Positions 30,121 to 38,706 of a stretch of DNA of 64,000 bases are shown here, one piece after another. This DNA comes from Pectobacterium zantedeschiae (GTDB taxonomy: Bacteria; Pseudomonadota; Gammaproteobacteria; Enterobacterales; Enterobacteriaceae). A model generated the notes under the pieces. The model did no database searches. It was not told where the DNA came from and saw only the letters and a list, made by a program, of their open reading frames with translations. Within the stretch, counting starts at the first letter, position 1; each line of letters opens with the position of its first letter. The stretch is from positions 62,001-126,000 of the forward strand of contig NZ_NWTM01000005.1 of NCBI RefSeq assembly GCF_004137795.1. The letters run 5' to 3'. The translations under genes were made by a program, and so were the position numbers.

Positions 30121-30666
30121 TTAAAAATTCGGCGATTTCAATGCATATTGACCACAGTTTTTCAGCATTAAATCGTTGACTAGCCTACGGTCGTAGTCAC
30201 CTTTTTCGGTCTTAAACACTTCGTAGACTTCAACGCGGCGTGGCGAATAAGCATCAACATATTTACCAGTAACATAGTAATAATTCCCGACCACAGGCTT
30301 AAACGTTACGGTAGTAAAACCACCATTAGCAGCAATCATTCTGACCGCAATATTGTGTTGCGCGCTGACCCAAAACTCACGAATCATCGTTGGCGTTTCA
30401 GGAATAGCCGGGAAGCCGAGCGCTTTATTATTGAGCTTAGTTTGGAACCCAAAAGCATTATTGGTATAGCCATTTTCATGTGCGCCAACATCAATACATC
30501 TATCGGTCGTCGGATAAACGCGAATATAGTCAAGATTACGGTTATCAAACGTTATCCCAACACGATCCGTTCCCTGATAGTCCTGAAGCTTATTGCTATA
30601 CGTTGCAGCCGAACATCCGCTGAGTAATACCGCACTTATCCCGATCAGGAGAATTTTCCCCAACAT
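30121..30666 (-). CDS. lipoprotein of unknown function (181 aa)
   Basis: The N-terminus MLGKILLIGISAVLLSGC is a lipoprotein signal with an LSGC lipobox, so the mature protein starts at a lipidated cysteine and is anchored in a cell-envelope membrane. The rest has strands such as RVGITFDNRNLDYIRVYP and VVGNYYYVTGKYVD but matches no family I can name. A start at 30672 is possible, but 30666 has the better-spaced AAGGG ribosome site. A weak hairpin (GGCCA/TGGCC) follows the gene. Confidence 0.75.
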   Translation of the reverse strand: MLGKILLIGISAVLLSGCSAATYSNKLQDYQGTDRVGITFDNRNLDYIRVYPTTDRCIDVGAHENGYTNNAFGFQTKLNNKALGFPAIPETPTMIREFWVSAQHNIAVRMIAANGGFTTVTFKPVVGNYYYVTGKYVDAYSPRRVEVYEVFKTEKGDYDRRLVNDLMLKNCGQYALKSPNF

Positions 30667-30779
30667 AATCATCCCTTACCTTTATAAAGTCAGAACTTCC
30701 TGATTATTTTCCGTCGTTTTTTATTCGAAAATTTATTCTGTATTACATCACCTTAAACACTATCGACGAACGAGGCAAC

Positions 30780-31166
30780 GTGGCAATTTCTCTCTATTAC
30801 ACCGCTCGACGTAAAAAATCCCTGAGCCAGAAAGAGATATCTGCCGTGAAGGAGATCGTCCAGCGCCATTCCGTTAATGACCAAATTGAGAAATATCTGA
30901 CGACGGGTGTAGGACTGAACTGGGAATCCTTTGATTTTGCCCTCAATGTGAAAACGGGTAACGTGTTCAGGAAGGGGATCGTGCTCTCCGGCTCCACCAA
31001 ACTGCCCGACAACGATGAAGAAGCAACCTTGATTGGCGTACAACACTGGTGCCAGTGTTTATCCGAGATTCGTGGTGCCCTTACGCACTGTGAATGGTAC
31101 GTCGCGGTTGACGATCGCGCTATTGCGTGGAGCCATGAGGTCAATGCCTATGACCCAACACGTTAG
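30780..31166 (+). CDS. hypothetical protein (128 aa)
   Basis: A GTG start at 30780 follows GAGG at a suitable distance. The protein is soluble, with an N-terminal YYTARRKKSLSQKEISA and a C-terminal part rich in W, H and C (VQHWCQCLSEIRGALTHCEW). I do not recognise a family. It stands 28 bp before the next orphan gene on the same strand, so the two are probably co-transcribed. The accessory setting next to toxin-antitoxin and hcp remnants would suit an immunity-type protein, without direct evidence. Confidence 0.6.
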   Translation: MAISLYYTARRKKSLSQKEISAVKEIVQRHSVNDQIEKYLTTGVGLNWESFDFALNVKTGNVFRKGIVLSGSTKLPDNDEEATLIGVQHWCQCLSEIRGALTHCEWYVAVDDRAIAWSHEVNAYDPTR

Positions 31167-31194
31167 AAATGTGGGCTTCTGAAAAAGGGAAAAG

Positions 31195-31557
31195 ATGAAC
31201 GACGACGACATTTTTGATGCGGTCACGACCAGCGCATACGGGCTGTCGATGGGTGCCATATGGCAACATATTGCGGTGGAATGTCGGAGCAACCCTAGAA
31301 CGTACGCACAGCGTCAGACGCTGTTTTTCAATCTATTAGAACACCTCATCACCACAGGAAAAATCAGGCTCGCCAGTAAGGGGGATTATCTGCAAGGCGA
31401 ACCGACGTATCAGGTCGATCAGTTCCGTAACGCCTTCCCATCCGACGAATCCAGTGATGAATTTGACGACGTAGACGAATTTGGCCTGTGGTTCTTAGCC
31501 AAAGCCCCCGCAGGCGTCGTGTGGATCACGCCCGAGGGGCAAGAGATTTGGACGTAA
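31195..31557 (+). CDS. hypothetical protein, possibly DUF596 family (120 aa)
   Basis: This is an acidic 120-aa protein. The C-terminal LWFLAKAPAGVVWITPEG and an N-terminal YGLSMGAIWQHIA resemble what I recall of DUF596 proteins, which are often found beside contact-dependent toxins; this assignment is tentative. The stretch between them is strongly acidic (SDESSDEFDDVDEF). It follows the 128-aa gene by 28 bp. Confidence 0.6.
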   Translation: MNDDDIFDAVTTSAYGLSMGAIWQHIAVECRSNPRTYAQRQTLFFNLLEHLITTGKIRLASKGDYLQGEPTYQVDQFRNAFPSDESSDEFDDVDEFGLWFLAKAPAGVVWITPEGQEIWT

Positions 31558-31606
31558 GAGGAATCAGCCGAAGCCAACCCTTCTTACCCACAACCAGATA
31601 TCGAAC

Positions 31607-32806
31607 TTATTCCGTGGTCTTACGTTCAACGGCCTGACCTTCCGCTGCCTGGCCTTCCCCTACCTGGCCCTCTAGCACCCCACTCTCTTCGGGTTTTGCC
31701 ATACTCGGATGCTGACGCCCTTCTTCGATAAAATCTTCACTGATGCCTTCAATATTTTCCTGATTGTCGCGCCCGGACAGGATGTTCCAGCAGGCGATGA
31801 ATAGCGCAGCAATCAGCGGACCAATCACAAAACCGTTGATACCGTAGATTTCCATACCGCCCAGCGTAGCGATCAGAATCAGGTAATCCGGCATTTTGGT
31901 GTCTTTTCCCACCAGCAGCGGACGCAAAATGTTGTCCACCAGCCCAATCACCAGCACAAAGAACGCGACAATGAAGATGGCCTGCCAGAGCATGTCGGTA
32001 GCGAACAGGAAGATAGCGGCAGGCACCCAGATAATCGCCGAACCCACGGCGGGGATCAGTGACAGGAACGCCATCAGCGAGCCCCACAGCAGGCTACCTT
32101 CTATCCCTGCAATGGAGAAGGCAATGCCGCCCAGTGTGCCCTGTACAATCGCCACAACCACAGTGCCTTTCACTGTCGCCCGCGATACGGCGGCAAACTT
32201 CACCAGCAGGTGATGTTTAACATGGGTGGAAAGCGGCAGCGATTCCAGAATCAGGTTCACCAGATAGGAACCGTCCTTCAAGAGGAAAAAGAGCAGGTAG
32301 AGCATCACCCCGAAACCGATGAAGAAGGTGAATGTCCCTTTGCCGATCAAGAGCACGCTGCCTGCCAGATATTGCCCGCCTTTCAGCGCTACCTGAGAAA
32401 GCTCTTGCTGTATTTTGGCAGCGTTATCCAGATTGTGTTCAGCCAGGAAATGCCGCGCCCACTTCGGCAGATGCTGAAGCAGCTCCGCCAGCACGACGGG
32501 GAATTGCGTATTGCTATCCTGCAATCGGGTGTAAACCCCGTTAATTTCAACCACCAGCGAGGAAACAATGATCCCCAATGGAATGAAAACAATCAGGAAG
32601 ATGATCAGGACGGTCAGCAGCGAGGCGACACCATTACGATCGTTTAATTTTTGCCGAATCTTACTTTTCAGCGGATGGAAAATAATAGCCAACACTGCCG
32701 CCCATAGAATGGCGGAATAATATGGCGCCAGTATGTCAAAAAACGCCAGCGTGACGACAAACAAGATAAGGATAAAGAATCCCTTCGTAAGCCCTTTAAT
32801 ATTCAC
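31607..32806 (-). CDS. AI-2E (PerM) family transporter-like membrane protein
   Basis: This 399-aa polytopic inner-membrane protein has hydrophobic segments along most of its length and the family stretches AILWAAVLAIIFHPL near the N-terminus and GLVDNILRPLLVGKDTKMPD near residue 310. The family includes TqsA and PerM; transport of autoinducer 2 is not implied. The open frame starts at 32866, but a GTG at 32806 with an AAGGGG site is the better start. The C-terminal cytoplasmic tail is an acidic, repetitive EGQ-type sequence (EGQVGEGQAAEGQAVE). Confidence 0.83.
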   Translation of the reverse strand: MNIKGLTKGFFILILFVVTLAFFDILAPYYSAILWAAVLAIIFHPLKSKIRQKLNDRNGVASLLTVLIIFLIVFIPLGIIVSSLVVEINGVYTRLQDSNTQFPVVLAELLQHLPKWARHFLAEHNLDNAAKIQQELSQVALKGGQYLAGSVLLIGKGTFTFFIGFGVMLYLLFFLLKDGSYLVNLILESLPLSTHVKHHLLVKFAAVSRATVKGTVVVAIVQGTLGGIAFSIAGIEGSLLWGSLMAFLSLIPAVGSAIIWVPAAIFLFATDMLWQAIFIVAFFVLVIGLVDNILRPLLVGKDTKMPDYLILIATLGGMEIYGINGFVIGPLIAALFIACWNILSGRDNQENIEGISEDFIEEGRQHPSMAKPEESGVLEGQVGEGQAAEGQAVERKTTE

Positions 32807-32899
32807 AACGATTTCCCCTTCGTTCAATCTGCTCTCGAAATATAGAACGAAGTGGAGTATTTGCAATACAGGAAAAAGCGCATAGTGCTGAGGAAGTGG

Positions 32900-33400
32900 C
32901 TATAAACTCACGTCATGTCTGGCGATAAAGTCATTTTTTAACTGGCTATACACAGCAGCATCGTTATCACATACCAGTGCGGCAGTACGCTTTATTGCCG
33001 CGTATTCCGCACACACGGAAGGATTTGCCCGCAGATAATCACGAAAAGTCAGGTGCCGCTGAATGTGCGCGTCCCCCACGACGAAGGCATGCAGGTGATG
33101 AGTTCGAGCGTCGCCACCCTTGGTGTAGTAACGACGTCCCGCCATGCCATTTTCGCCACGCGGACGATAGCCCAAATCGACCATCACGTGATCCAGCCTG
33201 TCCAAATCGGACAGCGAAACCACTTCCAGCAGCATATCAATCACCGGTTTAGCGGGTAACCCCGGCACAGCCGTACTGCCGATATGATGCACGCTTACCG
33301 CAACCTCGCTGAGCGCCTGCGCTAGCGCCCTCGCCGCCGTTGCGTAATTCGTCGCCCACTGTGGATCGTAATCCACCACGATTATGGCTCGTCCACTCAT
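32900..33400 (-). CDS. GrpB family protein
   Basis: This 166-aa protein of the GrpB/UPF0157 family has a nucleotidyltransferase-like fold. The family signature is visible: VVDYDPQW near the start, then HHIGSTAVPGLPAKPVIDML near residue 40 and LHAFVVGD with HLTFRDYLRANP in the second half. No activity is established for most members. It lies between the membrane protein gene and lldD on the same strand, about 110 bp from lldD. Confidence 0.87.
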   Translation of the reverse strand: MSGRAIIVVDYDPQWATNYATAARALAQALSEVAVSVHHIGSTAVPGLPAKPVIDMLLEVVSLSDLDRLDHVMVDLGYRPRGENGMAGRRYYTKGGDARTHHLHAFVVGDAHIQRHLTFRDYLRANPSVCAEYAAIKRTAALVCDNDAAVYSQLKNDFIARHDVSL

Positions 33401-33512
33401 TCACTTTTCCCCAACGCGGTCTTATCGCGTGCAGGTTATCAACGTTCAGAGGACGGTTCAAAGGCCATCAGGAAACGCGGCGAGAAGATCACTCTCGCCG
33501 CCTGACTCGTGC

Positions 33513-34673
33513 TTACAGACTATCCAGTCGCCGCTGGGTAGCCTGCACCAGCGAATCCGCGGTAATGTCAGTAATGGATTTGGCACCGGTGAGCGTCATC
33601 GCCACACGCATCTCTTTTTCGATCAGGCTCAGCAGGTTAACCACGCCAGCCTCGCCCGCCGCGGCTAATGCGTAGACAAACGCGCGTCCGAGCATCACGC
33701 CATCCGCGCCCAGCGCAATCATGCGCACGACGTCCAGCCCGGTACGAATACCAGAATCCGCCAGAATGGTAATATCGCCTTTCACCGCATCGGCGATGGC
33801 AGGCAACGCATGTGCCGTTGACAGCACACCATCCAGTTGGCGACCACCGTGATTCGAGACGACGATGCCGTCTGCACCGAACCTCACTGCGTCCTTAGCA
33901 TCTTCCGGGTCGAGGATACCTTTGATGATCATCGGCCCTTTCCAGAATTCTCGAATCCACGCCAAATCCTGCCAGGAAATGGAGGGATCGAAGTTCGCCG
34001 CCAGCCAGCCGATGTAATCTTCCAGCGTCGTGGGTTTGCCACGGTAGGCGGAGACATTCCCCAAATCGTGCGGCTTACCGTTCAGGCCGACATCCCACGA
34101 CCATTGTGGATGAGTCACAGCCTGTAACATACGTCGCGCTGCCGCATTCGGCCCGCTCATGCCAGAATGCGCATCGCGATAGCGCGCACCTGGTGTCGGC
34201 ATATCCACGGTAAACACCAACGTCTTCACCCCCGCAGCCTGCGCACGCTCCAACGCATTGCGCATAAAGCCACGATCTTTTAACACGTAGAGCTGGAACC
34301 ACATTGGGCGATCGATGGCGGGTGCCACTTCCTCAATCGGGCAGACTGAAACCGTGGATAGGGTAAACGGAATCCCCTTCTGTGCCGCCGCACGAGCCGC
34401 CTGTACCTCGCCACGCCTGGCGTACATACCGGTCAGACCCACGGGAGCCAGCACCACTGGCATCGCCAGTTTTTCACCGAACAACTGCGTTTCCAGACTC
34501 AGGTCGGACATATTTTTCAGGATGCGCTGACGCAGCGCGATATCCGCCAGATCGGCAGTATTGCGCCTGAGCGTGTGCTCGCCATACGCCCCGCCGTCAA
34601 TATAGTGAAAAAGAAACGGCGGCAGCCTACGCTGCGCCGCTGCTCGATAGTCCGTTGAAGCAGAGATGATCAT
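33513..34673 (-). CDS. lldD: L-lactate dehydrogenase (FMN, quinone-linked)
   Basis: LldD oxidises L-lactate to pyruvate and passes electrons to the respiratory chain at the inner membrane. The 386-aa sequence follows the family: N-terminal [34 protein letters not shown], and the active-site segment [12 protein letters not shown] with the catalytic histidine. The usual partners lldP (permease) and lldR (regulator) are not adjacent. Instead aldA, which produces L-lactate from L-lactaldehyde, lies just upstream on the same strand, so the two enzymes form consecutive steps. A large hairpin lies between the genes. Confidence 0.95.
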   Translation of the reverse strand: MIISASTDYRAAAQRRLPPFLFHYIDGGAYGEHTLRRNTADLADIALRQRILKNMSDLSLETQLFGEKLAMPVVLAPVGLTGMYARRGEVQAARAAAQKGIPFTLSTVSVCPIEEVAPAIDRPMWFQLYVLKDRGFMRNALERAQAAGVKTLVFTVDMPTPGARYRDAHSGMSGPNAAARRMLQAVTHPQWSWDVGLNGKPHDLGNVSAYRGKPTTLEDYIGWLAANFDPSISWQDLAWIREFWKGPMIIKGILDPEDAKDAVRFGADGIVVSNHGGRQLDGVLSTAHALPAIADAVKGDITILADSGIRTGLDVVRMIALGADGVMLGRAFVYALAAAGEAGVVNLLSLIEKEMRVAMTLTGAKSITDITADSLVQATQRRLDSL

Positions 34674-34770
34674 CGTCCTTTCCCATCCTTCTTCTGGTTT
34701 ATGCCGCTGTTACGGTAAGTGGAATGACCGTCACTAGAACTAATGCCGATCGATTAAAGAACGATATACC

Positions 34771-34826
34771 GGGGGCCACTACGGTGCGAGGTGTCCCTAC
34801 GGGAACCTCATCGCCGTGTTTCCCCC
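34771..34826. repeat. long imperfect hairpin between aldA and lldD
   Basis: The 56-bp sequence starts GGGGG and ends CCCCC, with paired blocks CCACTACGG / CCGTG and GAGGT / ACCTC, and a TCCC-TAC-GGGA tip. No T-run follows on the minus strand. It may stabilise or process the aldA-lldD transcript or be a REP-type genomic repeat. Confidence 0.6.
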
Positions 34827-34887
34827 TCAACCCACACTTAAGCAAGCATCATTACCTTTGGTGAGGTTGCCTTTAGTGAAACGGCTT

Positions 34888-36327
34888 TTAGTGAAATTGA
34901 AGGTACGCGACATGCGTTTGCAGGTATTCCTGCAAGCCGTGCTTGCCGTCCGCGCCACCCACGCCGGATTTACGCCAGCCCGCATGGAAGCCCTGCATCG
35001 CCTCGAAGTTTTCACGGTTGATGTAGGTTTCGCCGAACTTCAGCCCTTTCAGCGCTTTCATCGCTGTGTTGATGTTTTGAGTATAGATCGATGACGTCAG
35101 GCCATATTCGCTGTCGTTCGCCATCGTAATTGCCTCTTCCAACGTGTCGAAGGTCGCCACTGGCAGCACGGGGCCAAACACCTCTTCGTGCATAATTGGC
35201 ATCTCTTGCGTCACGTTCACCAATAGCGTCGGCGGATAGAAATAGCCTGTACCGATTTCGGATTTGCCGCCAAGCAACACTTTCGCGCCCTGCGACACCG
35301 CTTTCGCCACCTTATCTTCCACACGCTGTAGCGCCGCCGCACTAATTAGCGGCCCCATATCCAGCGCTTTTTTCTCCGCCGTATTGCCGAAGGTCACCTG
35401 CTCCATCGCGGCTTTAATACGCGAGATAAATTCGTCGTAAATACCTTTTTGCACGTAAACGCGCTCAGCACAGTTACACACCTGCCCGCTGTTGATGACG
35501 CGAGAGCTGACAATCGCTTTAACTGCCAGATCGAGATCGGCGTCATCCATCACAATGGCTGGCGCTTTGCCGCCCAACTCCAGCGACACCTTCGTGACGT
35601 TTTGCGCCGCCGCCGTCATGGTAGCAATCCCCGCCGCCACGCTGCCAGTCAGACTGACCATGCCAACTTTCGGGTTACCGGCCAGTTCTTGCCCTACCGT
35701 CGGGCCGTAGCCGGTAACAAAATTGATGACGCCTTTCGGCAGGCCAATTTTGTGAATGATTTCGGCGAAAATCACCGCATTATTCGGTGTAATCTCGCTC
35801 GGTTTGATGACGATGGTATTGCCAGTGATCAGCGCAGGCGCGGCCTTACGTGCAATCAGGAAAAAGGGGAAGTTCCACGGCAGAATACCGGTCGTGACGC
35901 CAATCGCTTTACGGAAGACAAAGATATTTTCATTCGGCCGGTCGCTCTGAATGATTTCACCTTCATAGCGGCGTGCCCACTCTGCCATGTAATCCAGATA
36001 GTCGGCGGTGAACAGCACCTCCGTCTGCGCCAGACCATGAGTTTTACCGCCTTCCGCAATGATGGTGTCAGTCAGTTCAGCTTCTCGTTCGCGAATACCG
36101 GCCGCTATTTTGTGTAGCCAAACACCACGTTCAACTGCGGGCAACGCTTCCCAGCCCGGCTGTGCGGCTTCTGCTGCATCAATCGCTCTCTTTGCATCAT
36201 CAGCGGAACCTTCTGGGATCTGTGAAATAACCTGCTCGGTAGCTGGGTTTACCACGTCAATCCACTTCCCGCTTCTGTTTTCAACAAACTCACCGTTGAT
36301 GTACATACGTTTCTGGGGGGTGCTCAT
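34888..36327 (-). CDS. aldA: aldehyde dehydrogenase A (lactaldehyde/glycolaldehyde dehydrogenase)
   Basis: AldA oxidises L-lactaldehyde to L-lactate and glycolaldehyde to glycolate with NAD. The ATG at 36327 gives 479 aa, the exact length of E. coli AldA, and the N-terminus MSTPQKRMYINGEF; the frame itself opens at 36384. ALDH landmarks are PWNFPFFLIARK, the LELGGKAP glutamate region, and NSGQVCNCAERVYV with the catalytic cysteine. It lies upstream of lldD. Confidence 0.95.
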   Translation of the reverse strand: MSTPQKRMYINGEFVENRSGKWIDVVNPATEQVISQIPEGSADDAKRAIDAAEAAQPGWEALPAVERGVWLHKIAAGIREREAELTDTIIAEGGKTHGLAQTEVLFTADYLDYMAEWARRYEGEIIQSDRPNENIFVFRKAIGVTTGILPWNFPFFLIARKAAPALITGNTIVIKPSEITPNNAVIFAEIIHKIGLPKGVINFVTGYGPTVGQELAGNPKVGMVSLTGSVAAGIATMTAAAQNVTKVSLELGGKAPAIVMDDADLDLAVKAIVSSRVINSGQVCNCAERVYVQKGIYDEFISRIKAAMEQVTFGNTAEKKALDMGPLISAAALQRVEDKVAKAVSQGAKVLLGGKSEIGTGYFYPPTLLVNVTQEMPIMHEEVFGPVLPVATFDTLEEAITMANDSEYGLTSSIYTQNINTAMKALKGLKFGETYINRENFEAMQGFHAGWRKSGVGGADGKHGLQEYLQTHVAYLQFH

Positions 36328-36353
36328 GTCAGACGTCTCCAAGGTAGGGTAAG

Positions 36354-36381
36354 AGAATACACCGCATAAACGAGTTGTTAA
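36354..36381 (-). promoter_or_regulatory. candidate aldA promoter
   Basis: On the minus strand the -35 box TTAACA (36376-36381) and the -10 box TATTCT (36354-36359) are 16 bp apart. The start of transcription would fall about 20 bp before the aldA ATG at 36327. Confidence 0.5.
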
Positions 36382-36615
36382 CAAAACACGTCTTTTTTGT
36401 GAAGTTTTGCCATGCTGCGCGATCGGCGCTGCATTTACCTTTTCATGGCTGCCATCTCAGTCTAGCAAGTGGCAAAAAAGTCATGATGAGCACGCCTGAG
36501 GTAACACTTTTGCAAAGTATCGGAGAACGCTGGGGAATAACGGCAATAGGGGAATAGGCGAAGCAGTGACAGACGCCGCATTCAACAACGGCGCCGTCTC
36601 TCAAGCAGGGAAATC

Positions 36616-37545
36616 TTACGGTTCGTCGATTTTCGCGATCTCTTCCGTCACTTTCCATTTACCGCCCACCAGCTCGCGAGTGGTAGCGACCATCGCCTGT
36701 TTCTCCTCGGAGTAAGCTTCCGTGGTTTCAACAATCAGGACGGGGTTATTGTTAGCGATCTGGTAGGTTGACCATTGGTGCCAGCAGCAGCCGCTTTTGG
36801 TAAACGTGGTGATGGCCTTACTTTTTTCATCGATCTCGAACAGGCCAAGATTGGAACTGGCTAATTCGGTCAGCGGCGCATTCTGGGTGAACTGCTGCTT
36901 TTCCACATCGAACAGGTACACATCGTAAGACGGTCCGCCGTAAGCCCCGTTATTCCCGTTACGCAGCATGATATCCGCATGATGATCGAAGTTAGCGTCA
37001 TCAATCACCAACCCGCTGTTGTTCTCGCCATAAACCTCGATCAGATTTGCCGTCACTTCGCCTTTCTTGTTCAGCTCGATGAACATATTTTCCATTGCGA
37101 TACGCTGGAACAGCTCGCCACGTCCTTTCTTAAAAATATCCAGCGTACCTGTTCCTTCACAGGTTGAATAAGAGGAATCGAGATTGCACGTCGCCACGCT
37201 GAGCACGAAGTCCCACTGGTCTGATGCCTGGGTAATCAAGGAGATATTTTCACTACCGGACAGATCCTGAATACGGGAAACCATCTCATTCCCCAGACAA
37301 ACGTCATCCTTACAGCGATCGCGTTCGGCCAGCCAGGCGCGCTGCTCCTGACGCGCCTGTACTTTGTCTGCCTTTTTCACGTAACCCTGATAGGCCTTGT
37401 TCAATACGGCATCAAGCTGCTGTAAGCGGCTGCTGGCGCAAATCATTTTCTCGCTGTCGGTACTGGCCTTGCTGCAATCCATCGCCCAGACGGACGAGGT
37501 GAAAAAGAACAGCAGGGATGAAACAGCTAGGGATAAATAACGCAT
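36616..37545 (-). CDS. secreted protein with N-terminal LprI-like (DUF1311) domain
   Basis: This 309-aa protein has a Sec signal peptide (residues 1-21, ending VWA). A lysozyme-inhibitor LprI-like domain follows, with the paired cysteines and helices of MDCSKASTDSEKMICASS, LDAVLNKAY and AWLAERDRC. The C-terminal part contains VIDDANFDHHADIMLRNGNN, like a single calcium-binding FG-GAP-type repeat seen in XAC2610-type proteins. It is probably periplasmic. Its function is unknown; inhibition of lysozyme cannot be assumed. Confidence 0.75.
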   Translation of the reverse strand: MRYLSLAVSSLLFFFTSSVWAMDCSKASTDSEKMICASSRLQQLDAVLNKAYQGYVKKADKVQARQEQRAWLAERDRCKDDVCLGNEMVSRIQDLSGSENISLITQASDQWDFVLSVATCNLDSSYSTCEGTGTLDIFKKGRGELFQRIAMENMFIELNKKGEVTANLIEVYGENNSGLVIDDANFDHHADIMLRNGNNGAYGGPSYDVYLFDVEKQQFTQNAPLTELASSNLGLFEIDEKSKAITTFTKSGCCWHQWSTYQIANNNPVLIVETTEAYSEEKQAMVATTRELVGGKWKVTEEIAKIDEP

Positions 37546-37611
37546 GAAGTATCGCTCCTTGAATACAGATAAAAATCTAACATATTGATAAAAATGGATA
37601 TCAGGCTATTT

Positions 37612-38706
37612 TTAGCTGCCCTTTCCCATCTTTTTAAGAAAGCGCTGCTGCTCAACCAAAATCGCTTTTAGCGTAATGCACTGATACTCAATGCCATGGC
37701 GCGGGGCAACATCCGCAATAATTTTGGATAGCGCGGGATAGTGCCGGTGATTCCAGTTGGGGAAAATATGGTGGGTCAGGTGCATATTAAGCTGCCCCAG
37801 CCAGTAGCCAAGCCATGCAGGCTGGGTAGTCCAATCTACCGTGGTGGAAAAGACATGCTGATAGCGACCATGCCTGAATAGGCCATCTTCCGGCGCCTGA
37901 TAGAACGTCCCTTTCGCCCAGTGCGACCCCAGAATCAGGACGACAAAAATCAGCGATGACAACATCTGGCTCAGCAGATAAACCAGCAACAGCGAGCTGA
38001 AGCTGATAGGGGATGGGGACAAAAACCAGTAAGGGATCGCCAGTGCTAACAAAGCATGTAGCACTTTTGATAACAGGAACACACCCCAGCCCTTAACGCC
38101 CTGAAGCGTCATATTGCGCGTCACCTGCGTTTTCCCCGCGCGATCGAGCCAGTCAAAAAACCAGATGATGCAGGGAAATGTCAGCGACGCCACCATCGGC
38201 CAGTAGTAGCGCTGAGCGCGCATAAAGAAGCGAAACCGATGGTAGGGTGATTGGCGCAAGACGCCGTTTTCTTCGATATCCAGATCGTAGTGCTGCACAT
38301 TCACGTGCGCATGATGAAAAATCACATGCCGCACTCGCCAGCAGTCAGAATCCATGCCGAGCGGAATACTCACCACAATATTGAGCAGACGATTCGCCCA
38401 CGGCCGCCGGAAAAAGACGTTATGGGAGGCATCATGCACCACGTTCACCGCCAGAAACATGGCGGTAAAAATAAAGGCAAAGTAGCAGCCAGCAAAACCC
38501 AACAGCGTCGTTTGCTGGAGGCTGAAACCATAAAACGTCAGACACAGCAGCACCAGAAACAGCATCTTGCCGATAAACCCCGCATTGGCAAAACGGTGAT
38601 CGCCCGTCTCTGCCAGATACTCATTTGCCGCCTTCATCAGCGCCCGATGCAATGCCAGATCGCGACCTTGTTCATAGCGTAGAGGTTTCAACGGTGCAAG
38701 CATCAC
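37612..38706 (-). CDS. membrane fatty acid desaturase (last gene of lipid operon)
   Basis: This 364-aa membrane di-iron enzyme has the three histidine boxes of acyl-lipid desaturases: HDASH near residue 92, a second box in HHAHVNVQHYD near residue 128, and HLTHH near residue 313. Hydrophobic segments flank them. It closely resembles the gene just upstream, with which it overlaps by ATGA. Desaturation would act on an acyl chain bound to lipid or a related long-chain product. It is the eighth and last gene of the operon starting at 45731. The second box sequence differs from that of its paralogue, so positional specificity may differ. Confidence 0.82.
   Translation of the reverse strand: MMLAPLKPLRYEQGRDLALHRALMKAANEYLAETGDHRFANAGFIGKMLFLVLLCLTFYGFSLQQTTLLGFAGCYFAFIFTAMFLAVNVVHDASHNVFFRRPWANRLLNIVVSIPLGMDSDCWRVRHVIFHHAHVNVQHYDLDIEENGVLRQSPYHRFRFFMRAQRYYWPMVASLTFPCIIWFFDWLDRAGKTQVTRNMTLQGVKGWGVFLLSKVLHALLALAIPYWFLSPSPISFSSLLLVYLLSQMLSSLIFVVLILGSHWAKGTFYQAPEDGLFRHGRYQHVFSTTVDWTTQPAWLGYWLGQLNMHLTHHIFPNWNHRHYPALSKIIADVAPRHGIEYQCITLKAILVEQQRFLKKMGKGS

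Noticed and set aside
35449-36117. A 222-codon plus-strand frame opposite aldA
   Set aside because: It is antisense to the conserved aldA coding region and has the composition of a shadow frame.
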